Shown here: one piece after another, positions 53,082 to 62,200 of the stretch
How positions within the stretch are numbered: the stretch's first letter is position 1
Layout of the letters: every line of letters begins with the position of its first letter
Source of the DNA: Streptomyces sp. CC228A
GTDB lineage: Bacteria; Actinomycetota; Actinomycetes; Streptomycetales; Streptomycetaceae
Length of the DNA: 64,000 nt
Direction: 5' to 3'
NCBI RefSeq assembly: GCF_021390935.1
Contig: NZ_JAJPUI010000009.1
Location: 1 to 64,000 of the forward strand
The notes under the pieces: generated by a model
What the model was told of the DNA's origin: nothing
Seen by the model: the letters and a program-made list of their open reading frames with translations, nothing else
Databases searched by the model: none
Position numbers and translations under genes: made by a program

Positions 53082-54245
53082 ATGGACGCGGGGCTCAAGC
53101 GCGAGCTGGAGGAGAAGGTCCGGTCCGGTGAACGGCTGACCCGTGAGGACGGTATCGCGCTGTACGCGTCGGACGACCTCGCCTGGCTCGGCGGCCTCGC
53201 CCACGAGGTGCGCACCCGCAAGAACGGCGACGTCGTCCACTTCAACGTCAACCGCCACCTCAACATGACGAACGTGTGCACCGCGTCGTGCGCCTACTGC
53301 TCCTTCCAGCGCAAGCCGGGGGAGAAGGACGCGTACACCATGCGCATCGAGGAGGCCGTGCGCCTCGCGAAGGCGATGGAGTCGGAGAACCTCACCGAGC
53401 TGCACATCGTCAACGGGCTCCACCCCAACCTGCCGTGGCGCTACTACCCGCGCTCGCTGCGGGAACTGAAGAAGGCCCTCCCGAACGTCTCCCTGAAGGC
53501 GTTCACGGCGACGGAGATCCACCACTTCGAGACGATCTCCGGCATGACCGCCTCGGAGATCCTCGACGAGCTCATCGACGCCGGCCTGGAGTCGCTCACC
53601 GGCGGCGGCGCGGAGATCTTCGACTGGGAGGTGCGCCGGCACATCGTCGACCACCGCACCCACTGGGAGGACTGGTCGCGCATCCACCGCCTGGCGCACG
53701 AGAAGGGCCTCAAGACGCCGTGCACCATGCTGTACGGCCACATCGAGGAGCCCCGCCACCGCGTCGACCACGTGCTGCGGCTGCGTGAGCTGCAGGACGA
53801 GACGGGCGGCTTCCAGGTCTTCATCCCGCTGCGGTACCAGCACGACTTCGTGGACATGCAGGACGGCAAGGTCCGCAACCGCCTCCAGGCCCGCACCACC
53901 ATGGCCACCGGCGCGGAGGCCCTGAAGACGTTCGCGGTCTCCCGGCTGCTGTTCGACAACGTCCCGCACGTCAAGGTCTTCTGGGTGATGCACGGTGTGC
54001 AGACGGCGCAGCTCGCGCTCCAGCACGGCGCGGACGACATGGACGGCTCCGTCGTCGAGTACAAGATCACGCACGACGCGGACAACTACGGCACGCCGAA
54101 CAAGCTGACCCGCGACGACCTGCTGGAGCTGATCCGCGACGCCGGCTTCCGCCCGGTGGAGCGGAACACCCGCTACGAGGTCATCCGCGAGTACCCGGGC
54201 CCGGACCCGGACCGCCGCGAGTCGCCGCAGCCGATGCGGGTCTGA
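53082..54245 (+). CDS. mqnE: Aminofutalosine synthase MqnE (radical SAM)
   Basis: Joins 3-[(1-carboxyvinyl)oxy]benzoate with adenosine carbons to form aminofutalosine. 387 residues. The radical SAM cluster motif is Cys66-x3-Cys70-x2-Cys73 in CTASCAYC after RHLNMTNV, with ELHIVNGLHPNLPWRYY, LTGGGAEIFDWEVRRHI and TPCTMLYGHIEEPRHRVDH downstream. ATG 53082 is preferred over ATG 53067 because GGGAGG lies 7 nt before it. Completes the menaquinone block with the ubiD-, ubiA- and ubiX-like genes. Confidence 0.93.
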   Translation: MDAGLKRELEEKVRSGERLTREDGIALYASDDLAWLGGLAHEVRTRKNGDVVHFNVNRHLNMTNVCTASCAYCSFQRKPGEKDAYTMRIEEAVRLAKAMESENLTELHIVNGLHPNLPWRYYPRSLRELKKALPNVSLKAFTATEIHHFETISGMTASEILDELIDAGLESLTGGGAEIFDWEVRRHIVDHRTHWEDWSRIHRLAHEKGLKTPCTMLYGHIEEPRHRVDHVLRLRELQDETGGFQVFIPLRYQHDFVDMQDGKVRNRLQARTTMATGAEALKTFAVSRLLFDNVPHVKVFWVMHGVQTAQLALQHGADDMDGSVVEYKITHDADNYGTPNKLTRDDLLELIRDAGFRPVERNTRYEVIREYPGPDPDRRESPQPMRV

Positions 54246-54528
54246 GCCCGAGGCCCCCGCGGGCGGCGCAGACGGGACGGCCGGGACGGCCCGGCCGCCC
54301 GGCCTACCGGCCCCGCGTCACGCCCACCGGCCCCCGTCACCGGCCCCCGTCACCGGGCCGCCGGGCCCCCGTCACGCCCACCGGCCCACCCGGCCTCCAG
54401 GCGACCGCCCCCGCCGCCCCGCCCGGCGGGCCGCACCCGCCCGTGCCCGCACGGCGGACCGTACGGCGAAGCGGACGGCGCCCGCGGCGCCGGGGTGACA
54501 GGCGGGCCGCCGGGGGTACCCGGCGCGC

Positions 54529-55191
54529 ATGGCGAGGACCGCGAGCACGCAGCGCCCCGAGGGCGCGTACACGGCGGAGCCCTTCGTGCCGGAGGGCGCC
54601 GGGCTCGCCGAACTCAGGGAGGCCGCGGGCGGCTGCCGCGGCTGCCCCCTGCACGAAGCGGCCACGCAGACCGTTTTCGGCGCCGGCAGCGCCCACGCCC
54701 GGGTGCTCCTCATCGGCGAGCAGCCCGGCGACCAGGAGGACCGGCAGGGCAGGCCCTTCGTCGGGCCCGCGGGCCGCGTCCTCGACCGCGCCCTCGACGA
54801 GGCCGGCATCGACCCGGACGACACGTACGTCACCAACGCCGTCAAGCACTTCAAGTTCGCCCACGTCCCGGAGCGCGGCAAGCGCCGCATCCACAAGGCG
54901 CCCACCCTCCGCGAGGCGACCGCCTGCAAGCCCTGGCTCGACGCCGAGGTCCGGCTCGTCGACCCGGACGTCCTGGTCGCCCTCGGCGCCACCGCCGGCA
55001 AGGCGCTGCTCGGCTCGTCGTTCCGGGTCACCCGGCAGCGCGGCATCCTCCTGCCGTACGAGGAGCGCGGCGACTGCCTGGTCGCCACCATCCACCCCTC
55101 CGCGGTCCTCCGCGCGGGCGACCGGGACCGCGAGGCGGCGTACGCGGGCCTGGTGTCCGACCTGGCGGTCGCCGCCGAGGCACTCCGCTGA
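54529..55191 (+). CDS. udgX: UdgX-type uracil-DNA glycosylase
   Basis: 220-residue iron-sulfur uracil-DNA glycosylase of the UdgX branch. Cys36, Cys39 and Cys133 plus a fourth Cys in RGDCLVATIHPSAVLR build the cluster. GEQPGDQEDRQGRPFVGPAG (63-82) is motif A with Gln where others have a catalytic Asp/Glu. The loop KRRIH (118-122) carries His122, the residue known in Mycobacterium UdgX to form a permanent covalent bond with the excised-uracil site. Start ATG 54529. Confidence 0.92.
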   Translation: MARTASTQRPEGAYTAEPFVPEGAGLAELREAAGGCRGCPLHEAATQTVFGAGSAHARVLLIGEQPGDQEDRQGRPFVGPAGRVLDRALDEAGIDPDDTYVTNAVKHFKFAHVPERGKRRIHKAPTLREATACKPWLDAEVRLVDPDVLVALGATAGKALLGSSFRVTRQRGILLPYEERGDCLVATIHPSAVLRAGDRDREAAYAGLVSDLAVAAEALR

Positions 55192-55210
55192 GCGGCTTAT
55201 CGTCGGAGGC

Positions 55211-55735
55211 ATGCCGCTCAACTTCGTCCTGGACCCGCCCGTCGACCAGCACCTCCGTGACGGTGTCCTCACCCTGTGGACGGACGTCACCAACGCCGGC
55301 GGGGCCGTCGGCTTCGTGCCGCCCGTCACCCCGGAGGACATCCGCCCGCAATGGGTGCAGCACCTCACCGCCCTCGCGGACGGCCGCATGCGGCTGCTCG
55401 CGGGCTACGACGAGGAGCAGCGGATCGCGGCCACCGCCTTCGTCGCCTTCAACAGCCACCGGCTGATGCAGCACTGGGTGTGGCTCTACACGGTCATGGT
55501 CCACCCCCGGCACCACGGCACGGGCTGCGGCCGCGCCCTGCTCGCCGCCGCCGAGGCCGCCGTGTGGGACATGCCGGGCATCGAGGCGATACGCCTCACC
55601 TGCCGCGGCGGCCTGGGCCTGGAGCGGTTCTACGCCTCCTGCGGCTACAAGGAGGTCGGCCGCATCCCCGACGCGATCCGGGTCGGGGACGGCGAGTACC
55701 GCGACGACATCCACATGCTGCTCCCCCTGAAGTGA
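55211..55735 (+). CDS. GNAT family N-acetyltransferase
   Basis: 174 residues with the acetyl-CoA motif HPRHHGTGCGRALLAAAEAAVWD and the GNAT strand GIEAIRLTCRGGLGLERFYASCGYKEVGRI. Start ATG 55211, 19 bp after the UdgX stop, likely co-transcribed. Substrate unknown. Confidence 0.85.
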   Translation: MPLNFVLDPPVDQHLRDGVLTLWTDVTNAGGAVGFVPPVTPEDIRPQWVQHLTALADGRMRLLAGYDEEQRIAATAFVAFNSHRLMQHWVWLYTVMVHPRHHGTGCGRALLAAAEAAVWDMPGIEAIRLTCRGGLGLERFYASCGYKEVGRIPDAIRVGDGEYRDDIHMLLPLK

Positions 55736-55842
55736 TCGATACGGCACGTGCTTCACTAGTCGGACAGGACCAGTCAGACCAGTCAGCACGTCGGGCCCGC
55801 CCAGCGCGGTCCCGGGACCGTACGGAGAAGGAAGGGCCCGCC

Positions 55843-56139
55843 GTGTCCGCCACCCCCACCAGGTCGAGCGCCACCCTCAAGTACACCCTCATGCGCTTCG
55901 GCGTCTTCGCCGCCTGCTTCGTCGTCCTGTACACCCTCGTCGCCTTCGGCCTGGTCCCGCGCGGCCTCGGCGACTCGAACGGGCTGTGGGTACTGCTGCT
56001 GTCGATCGTCGTGTCCGCGCCGCTCAGCTACGTCCTGCTGCGCCGGCAGCGGGACGCGATGTCGGCGCAGATCGTCGAGCGGGTCGACAAGGCGAAGAAC
56101 CGGCTGAACGCCAACCGCGCGCAGGAGGACCACGCGTAG
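55843..56139 (+). CDS. DUF4229 small membrane protein
   Basis: 98 residues: two helices (FGVFAACFVVLYTLVAFGLVP and GLWVLLLSIVVSAPLSYVLL) and a charged C-terminal helix (RDAMSAQIVERVDKAKNRLNANRAQEDHA). Start GTG 55843 after GAAGGAAGGG. The last codons are the first unit of a 15-bp repeat that runs on past the stop. Confidence 0.87.
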   Translation: MSATPTRSSATLKYTLMRFGVFAACFVVLYTLVAFGLVPRGLGDSNGLWVLLLSIVVSAPLSYVLLRRQRDAMSAQIVERVDKAKNRLNANRAQEDHA

Positions 56140-56198
56140 GAGGGCGCCACGTAGGAGGGCCACGCGCAGGAGGGCCACGCGCAGGAGGGCCACGCGTA
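56121..56198 (+). repeat. 15-bp tandem repeat spanning the DUF4229 stop codon
   Basis: About five imperfect units of the type AGGAGGGCCACGCGC run from inside the last codons of the gene through 56198. Two early units carry TAG in frame; later ones read through as QEGHA, so stop-codon loss would extend the protein by repeats. Confidence 0.75.
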
Positions 56199-56309
56199 GC
56201 GCTATCGCGTACGTCACACACCGCACACGCATTCCGGGCACCCCGGGACGGGAACACGGCTCCCGTCCTGGGGTGTTGCACATTCCAAGGTCGAAGCAGG
56301 GCTCCCACC

Positions 56310-56353
56310 CCTCAAAGAACGCCTTTGAGGCTCTCAAAGTTCAGGTGTTAACG
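56310..56353 (+). promoter_or_regulatory. Promoter and operator-like dyad before the leader ORF
   Basis: CCTCAAAG (56310-56317) and CTTTGAGG (56323-56330) form an 8-bp dyad, and CTCAAAG recurs at 56333. TTGAGG (56325-56330), 17 bp and TAACGT (56348-56353) make a good -35/-10 pair, placing transcription start near 56360, at or just before ATG 56362. The dyad covers the -35 element. Confidence 0.55.
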
Positions 56354-56361
56354 TTCAGGCC

Positions 56362-56475
56362 ATGAAGACCGCAGCGCGCCTCCCGTACCGGGCCATGAGC
56401 ACCCCGCTCGTGGCGCGCCTGCACGTCGACCTGTGCCGCTGTTTCTCCGCGGCGTGTCGCAGCCGCGCAGCCTGA
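56362..56475 (+). CDS. Cysteine-containing leader peptide, probably leaderless
   Basis: 37 residues; the conserved core is RLHVDLCRCFSAACRSR with Cys25, Cys27 and Cys32. It matches the actinobacterial family of short leader ORFs (pattern R-x-H-V-D-L-x-R-x-x-S-A-x-C-R) found before sulfur and cysteine genes. The predicted promoter places the transcript start at the ATG, so the mRNA would be leaderless, as for mycobacterial cysteine-responsive attenuating ORFs. ATG 56395 is an alternative start but has no RBS. The transporter begins 113 nt later. Confidence 0.75.
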   Translation: MKTAARLPYRAMSTPLVARLHVDLCRCFSAACRSRAA

Positions 56476-56588
56476 GGCCCTGAGGCCCTGCCTGCCCCGG
56501 CCCGGCTCTCCCCGGCGGCGCCGCCCCGAGCGCGCGGGCGCCCCGCAGCACCCTTGCCCCCGTACGTCCCCTCGCGCACTACTGGAGT

Positions 56589-57899
56589 GTGTCCGTGTCC
56601 GCGCGCCCCCTCGCCAAGGTGCCCTTCTGGGCCCAGATAGTCGCCGGTCTCGTCCTCGGTGTGGTCCTCGGCTGGATCGCCCGCAGCTACGACGTGGCCT
56701 GGCTCTACACCACCCTCGACAAGGTCGGCCACATCTTCGTCCAGCTGCTGAAGCTGGCCGTGGCCCCGCTGGTCTTCTTCGCGATCCTGGTGTCCGTCAC
56801 CAACCTGCGGAAGGTCGACAACGCCGCCAGGCTGGCCACCCGCACCCTCCTCTGGTTCATGATCACCTCGCTGATCGCGGTCGCGATCGGCCTGGCCATC
56901 GGCCTGCTGACGAACCCGGGCGCCGGCACCGGCCTGACGCCGATGGACGGCAAGAAGCCGGAGAACGCCGGCTCGTGGCTGGACTTCCTGACCGGCATCA
57001 TCCCGACGGACGTCATCACGCCGTTCACCGAGCTCAACGTCCTGCAGATCGTCTTCATGGCGGCCGTCGCCGGTGTCGCGGCCCTCAAGCTCGGTGAGAA
57101 GGCGCAGCCCGTCCTCGCCCTGAGCGAGTCCGTGCTGCAGCTCCTCCAGAAGGCCCTGTGGTGGGTCATCCGCCTCGCGCCGATCGGCACCACGGGCCTC
57201 ATCGGCTACGCCATCGCCGAGTACGGCTGGGACCTGATCGGCAAGTACGCCACGTTCACCGCGGACGTCTACATCGGCTGCGCCCTCGTGATCTTCGGCG
57301 TGTACCCGCTGCTCCTCGCCACGGTCGCCAAGGTCAACCCGCTGCAGTTCTTCAAGGGCGCCTGGCCGGCCATCCAGCTGGCCTTCGTCTCCCGCTCGTC
57401 GGTCGGCACCATGCCGGTGACGGTCCGCGTGACCGAGCGCCTGGGCGTGCCGAAGGAGTACACGAGCTTCGCGGTGCCGTTCGGCGCCACCACGAAGATG
57501 GACGGCTGCGCCGCGATCTACCCGGCACTGGCGGCGATCTTCATCGCGCAGATCTTCAACGTCGAGCTCGGCATCCAGGACTACGTCCTGATCGCCTTCG
57601 TCTCCGTCATCGGCTCGGCGGCGACGGCGGGCCTCACGGGCGCGACGGTCATGCTGACCCTGACCCTCTCCACCCTCGGCCTGCCCCTGGAGGGCGTCGG
57701 CCTCCTCATGGCGATCGACCCGGTCCTCGACATGGTCCGCACCGCCACGAACGTGGCCGGCCAGGCACTGGTGCCGGTCGTGGTCGCCGCCCGGGAGAAG
57801 ATCCTCGACCTGGACGCGTACAACTCGGCGTCGGCGTCCCCCGTGGACGACCCGGAGCCGGCCGGCGAAGAGCGCGAGGCCGTCCCCGCCGCCGCGTAG
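56589..57899 (+). CDS. Dicarboxylate/amino acid:cation symporter, TcyP-like
   Basis: 436 residues, DAACS fold. HP1 reads SRSSVGTMPVT (Ser268, Ser270, Ser271) followed by RLGVPKEYTSFAVPFGAT. The helix 7 motif is KMDGCAAIYPAL (Met304-Asp305-Gly306-Cys307) in place of the glutamate carriers' NMDGT. TM8 has DPVLDMVRTATNVAGQA. The SRSS-RLGVP-FGAT-GCA-IYPA series matches cystine carriers (TcyP/YdjN) better than glutamate or C4-dicarboxylate carriers. It follows the cysteine-containing leader. Start GTG 56589. Substrate is inferred. Confidence 0.85.
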   Translation: MSVSARPLAKVPFWAQIVAGLVLGVVLGWIARSYDVAWLYTTLDKVGHIFVQLLKLAVAPLVFFAILVSVTNLRKVDNAARLATRTLLWFMITSLIAVAIGLAIGLLTNPGAGTGLTPMDGKKPENAGSWLDFLTGIIPTDVITPFTELNVLQIVFMAAVAGVAALKLGEKAQPVLALSESVLQLLQKALWWVIRLAPIGTTGLIGYAIAEYGWDLIGKYATFTADVYIGCALVIFGVYPLLLATVAKVNPLQFFKGAWPAIQLAFVSRSSVGTMPVTVRVTERLGVPKEYTSFAVPFGATTKMDGCAAIYPALAAIFIAQIFNVELGIQDYVLIAFVSVIGSAATAGLTGATVMLTLTLSTLGLPLEGVGLLMAIDPVLDMVRTATNVAGQALVPVVVAAREKILDLDAYNSASASPVDDPEPAGEEREAVPAAA

Positions 57900-57947
57900 C
57901 GCCCCTGCTCGTGCAGGCCCTGCGTCAGGGAGGACCTGCCCCGTGCA

Positions 57948-57995
57948 CACGCCGAAGCGCCCCGGACCCGCGGTGGTCCGGGGCGCTTCGGCGTG
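57948..57995. terminator. Very strong hairpin after the TcyP-like gene
   Basis: A 21-bp perfect inverted repeat (57948-57968 with 57975-57995, loop CGCGGT) begins 49 nt past the stop. Confidence 0.92.
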
Positions 57996-58144
57996 CGGTG
58001 TCACAGGCGGTGGCAGCCCGGCGACCGCAGGTGATGCTGCTGCCCGGTGCGGGGTGACACTCCCTCACCTCACCGGGTCCACGCCCCCCGTTGGCCCGCG
58101 CCGAGGGGGCACACCCATGCGAAACCGCCCAGTAGTCTGTCGCC

Positions 58145-58750
58145 ATGGACACCAGGGCCAAGCGCCTGCCGCGGGAGGTGCGGGAGCAGCAGATGCTGGA
58201 CGCGGCGGTCCGCGTCTTCGGCCGCAGGGGCTACCAGGCGGCGTCGATGGACGAGATAGCCGAGGCGGCAGGGGTGTCCAAGCCGCTCGTGTACCTCTAC
58301 CTCACCTCCAAGGACGCGCTGTTCAGCGCGTGCATCCGCCGGGAGGCGTCGGCGCTCAAGGCGGCGATCGAGCGGGCTGCCGCCGACGCCCGCCGGTCCC
58401 CGGAGCGCACGCTGTGGTCGGCGCTCCTGGCGTTCTTCAGCCACACGGCGCAGCATCCGGACGGCTGGGCGATCCTGCACCGCCAGGCCCGCACCCACGG
58501 CGAACCCTTCGCCGCGGAGGTCGCGTCGCTGCGCGCGGAGATCGTCGCGTACGTGGCGACGCTGGTCACCTCCCACGCGCAGGTCCCGCAGCGGGTGGCG
58601 GCCCCCCTGGCCCACGCCCTGGCGGGCGCGGCCGAGTCCCTGGCGGACTGGGCCAACGACACCCCCGGCGCCTCCGCCCGCGACGCCGCGACCACCCTGA
58701 TGACCCTCACGTGGCCGGGCCTCTCCCGCCTCACCGCGGATGCGTCCTGA
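58145..58750 (+). CDS. TetR family transcriptional regulator
   Basis: 201 residues. The N-terminal HTH (MLDAAVRVFGRRGYQAASMDEIAEAAGVSKPLVYLYLTSKDAL) is typical. The C-terminal ligand domain resembles that of regulators with a DUF (TetR_C) helix bundle. Start ATG 58145. The target is unknown; it precedes a hypothetical gene with a 44-bp gap. Confidence 0.88.
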   Translation: MDTRAKRLPREVREQQMLDAAVRVFGRRGYQAASMDEIAEAAGVSKPLVYLYLTSKDALFSACIRREASALKAAIERAAADARRSPERTLWSALLAFFSHTAQHPDGWAILHRQARTHGEPFAAEVASLRAEIVAYVATLVTSHAQVPQRVAAPLAHALAGAAESLADWANDTPGASARDAATTLMTLTWPGLSRLTADAS

Positions 58751-58794
58751 CCGGTGCGGTACGCACGGATCACCCCGCTCCCCGACCGGTACGG

Positions 58795-59208
58795 GTGGCC
58801 CTCGACCCGCGGCCCTACCGGGACGCCCTGCCGGGCCTGCTCGACGCGCTGCCCCCGGGGGCGCGGCGCCTCGCGCAGGACCCGGCCCACCACGACTTCA
58901 CGAGTCCCCGCTGCGTCAAGGACCTGACGCTCGCCCGCTCGACGCTCACCGACAGCGGGGGCGCGCTCGCCCTGGAACTGGCCTTCACACCGAACGAGTG
59001 GAAGCACGCGGGCGCCCTGCACCTGCGGTACGCGGACGTCCGCACCTTCCGCCTGGAGGCCGACGAGCCGGACGGCCACCACCTCCGGCTGGGCGCCCTG
59101 CAACTCGACGAACTCCTCCCGCACCCGGCGGGCGTCTCCCACGAACTGGCCTTCGTCTGCGGCACCCTGGCGGTCCACGCCGCCGACCTCACCGCCGCCT
59201 GGCACTGA
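58795..59208 (+). CDS. Hypothetical protein, Streptomyces-type
   Basis: About 137 residues, soluble. LDPRPYRDALPGLLDALPPGARRLAQDPAHHDF and a beta-rich C-half (LALELAFTPNEWKHAGALHLRYADVRTFRLE, LRLGALQLDELLPHPAGVSHEL). Start GTG 58795 is chosen as the first in-frame start after the TetR stop. I do not recognise a family. Confidence 0.65.
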   Translation: MALDPRPYRDALPGLLDALPPGARRLAQDPAHHDFTSPRCVKDLTLARSTLTDSGGALALELAFTPNEWKHAGALHLRYADVRTFRLEADEPDGHHLRLGALQLDELLPHPAGVSHELAFVCGTLAVHAADLTAAWH

Positions 59209-59211
59209 ACG

Positions 59212-59250
59212 GCGGAGCCCCCGGCCGGGGGTACCGGTCGGGGGCTCCGC
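59212..59250. terminator. Hairpin between convergent genes
   Basis: GCGGAGCCCCCG (59212-59223) pairs with 59239-59250; the 15-nt loop contains a further CCGGGGG/CCGG dyad. It serves the hypothetical gene and the large minus-strand gene. Confidence 0.75.
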
Positions 59251-59268
59251 GTCGCTGGGCGCCCGGGG

Positions 59269-62200
59269 TCAGCCGATGGCCGTGTATCCGGACCAGCTGG
59301 TCCCTACGGAGTCCTTGATGATGTAGAAGGCGTTCGCCGAGGTGAGCCCGATCGCCCGGCCCGGGTAGACGCGTGCCTGGCCGCCGGCGAAGAGCGCGAT
59401 GACGTCGGGCACGCCGTCCCCGCTGATGTCCGGGGTGCCGGTCACGATGGGCAGCGCCGAACGGGACCAGCCGGACGGTCCGTATGTGTCGAGCTGCCCC
59501 GCGGAGGCCGCCTTCGTGCCGATCGACGCCAGGGCGAGGCCGCCGCCCGCCGCCTTCTTGCCGTACCGCAGGTGGAGCTGCCCGGTCGGGTTGTTCCGGT
59601 AGACGAGGTCGGGCGCCCCGTCCGCCGTGACGTCGCCGACCTGGACGAGGTCGCGCTCGCTCCAGGCCTCGCCGGTGAGGTGCGCGGCCTTGGCGAAGCT
59701 GACCCCGGTGTAGCCGGTGAAGGCCCACAGGTCGGTGCCCGCGAGGGCCAGCAGGTCGGCCCGCCCGTCGCCGGTGACGTCGCCGACGGCGAGGATCTGC
59801 CGCAGCGACGCCGGTGCGGGGGCCCCGGACGGCAGCAGCACCTCGACCCGGCGGGTGACGTCGAAGCCGCCGTACCCGTCGCCGGGGTACACGTACAGCT
59901 TGCCGTCGGGCATCCGCGCCACCAGGTCCTGGACCCCGTCGCCGGGCAGCCAGTCGCCGTTGTGGGTGATGAGCGCCCCGGTCCAGTAGCCGTCGGCCAC
60001 GAGCTGCGCGGAGCCGTCGGCCGTGTCGGTCGTGTACGCGGCGGGCATGGACGTGTGGAGCCGGTCGCTGCCCTTGGCCTTGGCGTGCAGGGCCAGGTTG
60101 CCGTCCGCGTCGACGGTGTACAGGTCGGGCACCTGGTCGCCGGTCACGTCCATGGGGCTGTCGGACACCGGCGCGGGCCGCACCTGGAAGGTGTACACCG
60201 TGGCCCGCGAGATGTTGCCGGTGCCGTCCACGGAGCGCACGTACAGCGCGGTCGGCCCGGCGTGCGGCGGGGTGAGGGTGACGGTCACGGGCCCGCCGGT
60301 CGTGGCGGCCCTGGACGCGAAGGCCGTGGTGAAGCCGTACTGGTACTCCTTCACGTCCGTCGACCCGGCCGGGGAGAAGGTGAACCGGCCGGAGCCGCCG
60401 AAGGTCACCGTCGACCAGACCGACCCGTCGTCACCGGACGGCGGGAAGGCGTCGGAGACGACCTCGGGGCTGTTGGGCGCGGAGTGGTCGACGGTGAACT
60501 GGCACGCGGAGCCCGTCTCGGCGGGTCCCCACCGGGTCGTCTCCCCGAGCGTGTCGACGGGCATCGCCTCCCATGAGTAGGCCTTGCCGCTGGTGAACTT
60601 CGACCAGGGGTACGTCGCCGTGACCGTGCCGCTGCTGTTGGGCGTGAGCGTCTGGTGGACGACGGCGGAGGTGGTGGAGTCGCTGCCGCTCGGCCAGACC
60701 TTCAGGACGATGGACTTCAGGTTGCCGTCCGGGTCGCTCGCCGTGACGGTGAAGGTGATGTCCGACTTGCCGATGCCGGGATACGGGGCCGTGTAGTCGC
60801 AGGTGCCGCCCGGGTAGGTCTTCATCGCCGACGCCTTGGGCGAGTTCGGCGGGCGGTTGTGGGTCACCTCGATGTACGGCGCGTTCTCGCCGTTCGCCGT
60901 GAACTTCTTCCACGCGTAGGTGTCGCTCTCATTGGCGGCGCGCAGCCCGAGCGTGAGGGTGCTCCAACTCCGGTCGGCGCCCTTCTGGGCCGCCGACGTG
61001 ATGTTCAGAGCCGACCACTGGTCGGGGCAGTCGGCGCTGTATCCGTAGCCGTTGCTCTTGCTGTCGAGTACCTCTCCCCACGTCGGCTGGTTCTTCCAGG
61101 TGCTGGAGGAGGAGATGGACCCGGTCAGGTGCAGGTTGTACTGGCGTGCGCTGCATCCCCACGAGTAGATCTGGCGGGCGCGGAAATACGCCGTCTGGAT
61201 CTTCGTCCCGTGCAGTGCCTGGCCGAATTCAAAGGTGAAGACGGAGCGGGAGAGGCCGCCGGTCGTCCGCTCGTACCCGACCCGCGCCTCGTTCGCGCCG
61301 TCGTTGAAGTTCTGCCCGTTCCAGAAACTGGACGAGGGGTATTTCGCGTACAGCGTCGTCCAGTTGAGCTTCCGCCCCTTGAAGGAGGGGTCGATGAAGA
61401 CGGGGTACGTGGTGTCGGGGTCCGCCAGCATCCGGTCGGCGCCGACGAGGTCCAGCTTGCCGTTCGCGCCGAGGGCCGCGTCGAGCACGGCGTCACGGGT
61501 GCCCGGCTGAGGGCCCGCCAGCCCGGGCAGGGCCAGGGAGGTGCCGCCCACCGCGGGGTCCGGCGTCGGCGTCTCGCCGATGGTGGTGCGGACCGGGGCC
61601 GAGGAGTCCCACATGTACGGCGTGGGCGAGGCGGCGAACTCCTGGCCCGCGCTGTCCCGGGCGCTGACCGCCTTGGACTCCGGGTCCATGACGAACGTCA
61701 GGGTGGGCGAGGCCAGATGGTAGGAGAGCCGGTCGAGCAGCGGGTCCTGCGCGGCCTCGCGGTCCTTGACGACGAGGACGTGGGAGAAGCCGCTGTCCCG
61801 CGCGGTGAGCAGCAGGTCGATGCCGGGCCGCACGTCCTCGTACAGCGCGCGGGGACCGCTGACCACGGGTGCCGGCAGCCGGCCCGGCCACTTGACGACC
61901 ATCCGGTGGCGCCCCGTGGTGAGCTGCACGAGGTCGCTCCAGTCGGCGGGGTCCTTCTCGGCCGTGCGGTCCGCCGTGCTGCGGACGAGGGCGGTCCGCG
62001 GCAGGGAGCGGGAGGCGCGCTCGCCCTCGCCGCCGCTGCCCGCGCTGAAGAGCAGCGGGTCGTTGACGGCCTTGGGCGCGTATCCGCCGTCGACGCGCCG
62101 GAGGTCGGTGTCGACGGGCTTCCACTCGCCGTCGACCTCGGCGCGGATCGACGAGCTGTGGATGCGGGTCCGCAGCAGCCCGTCGGGCTGGGCCCACGTG

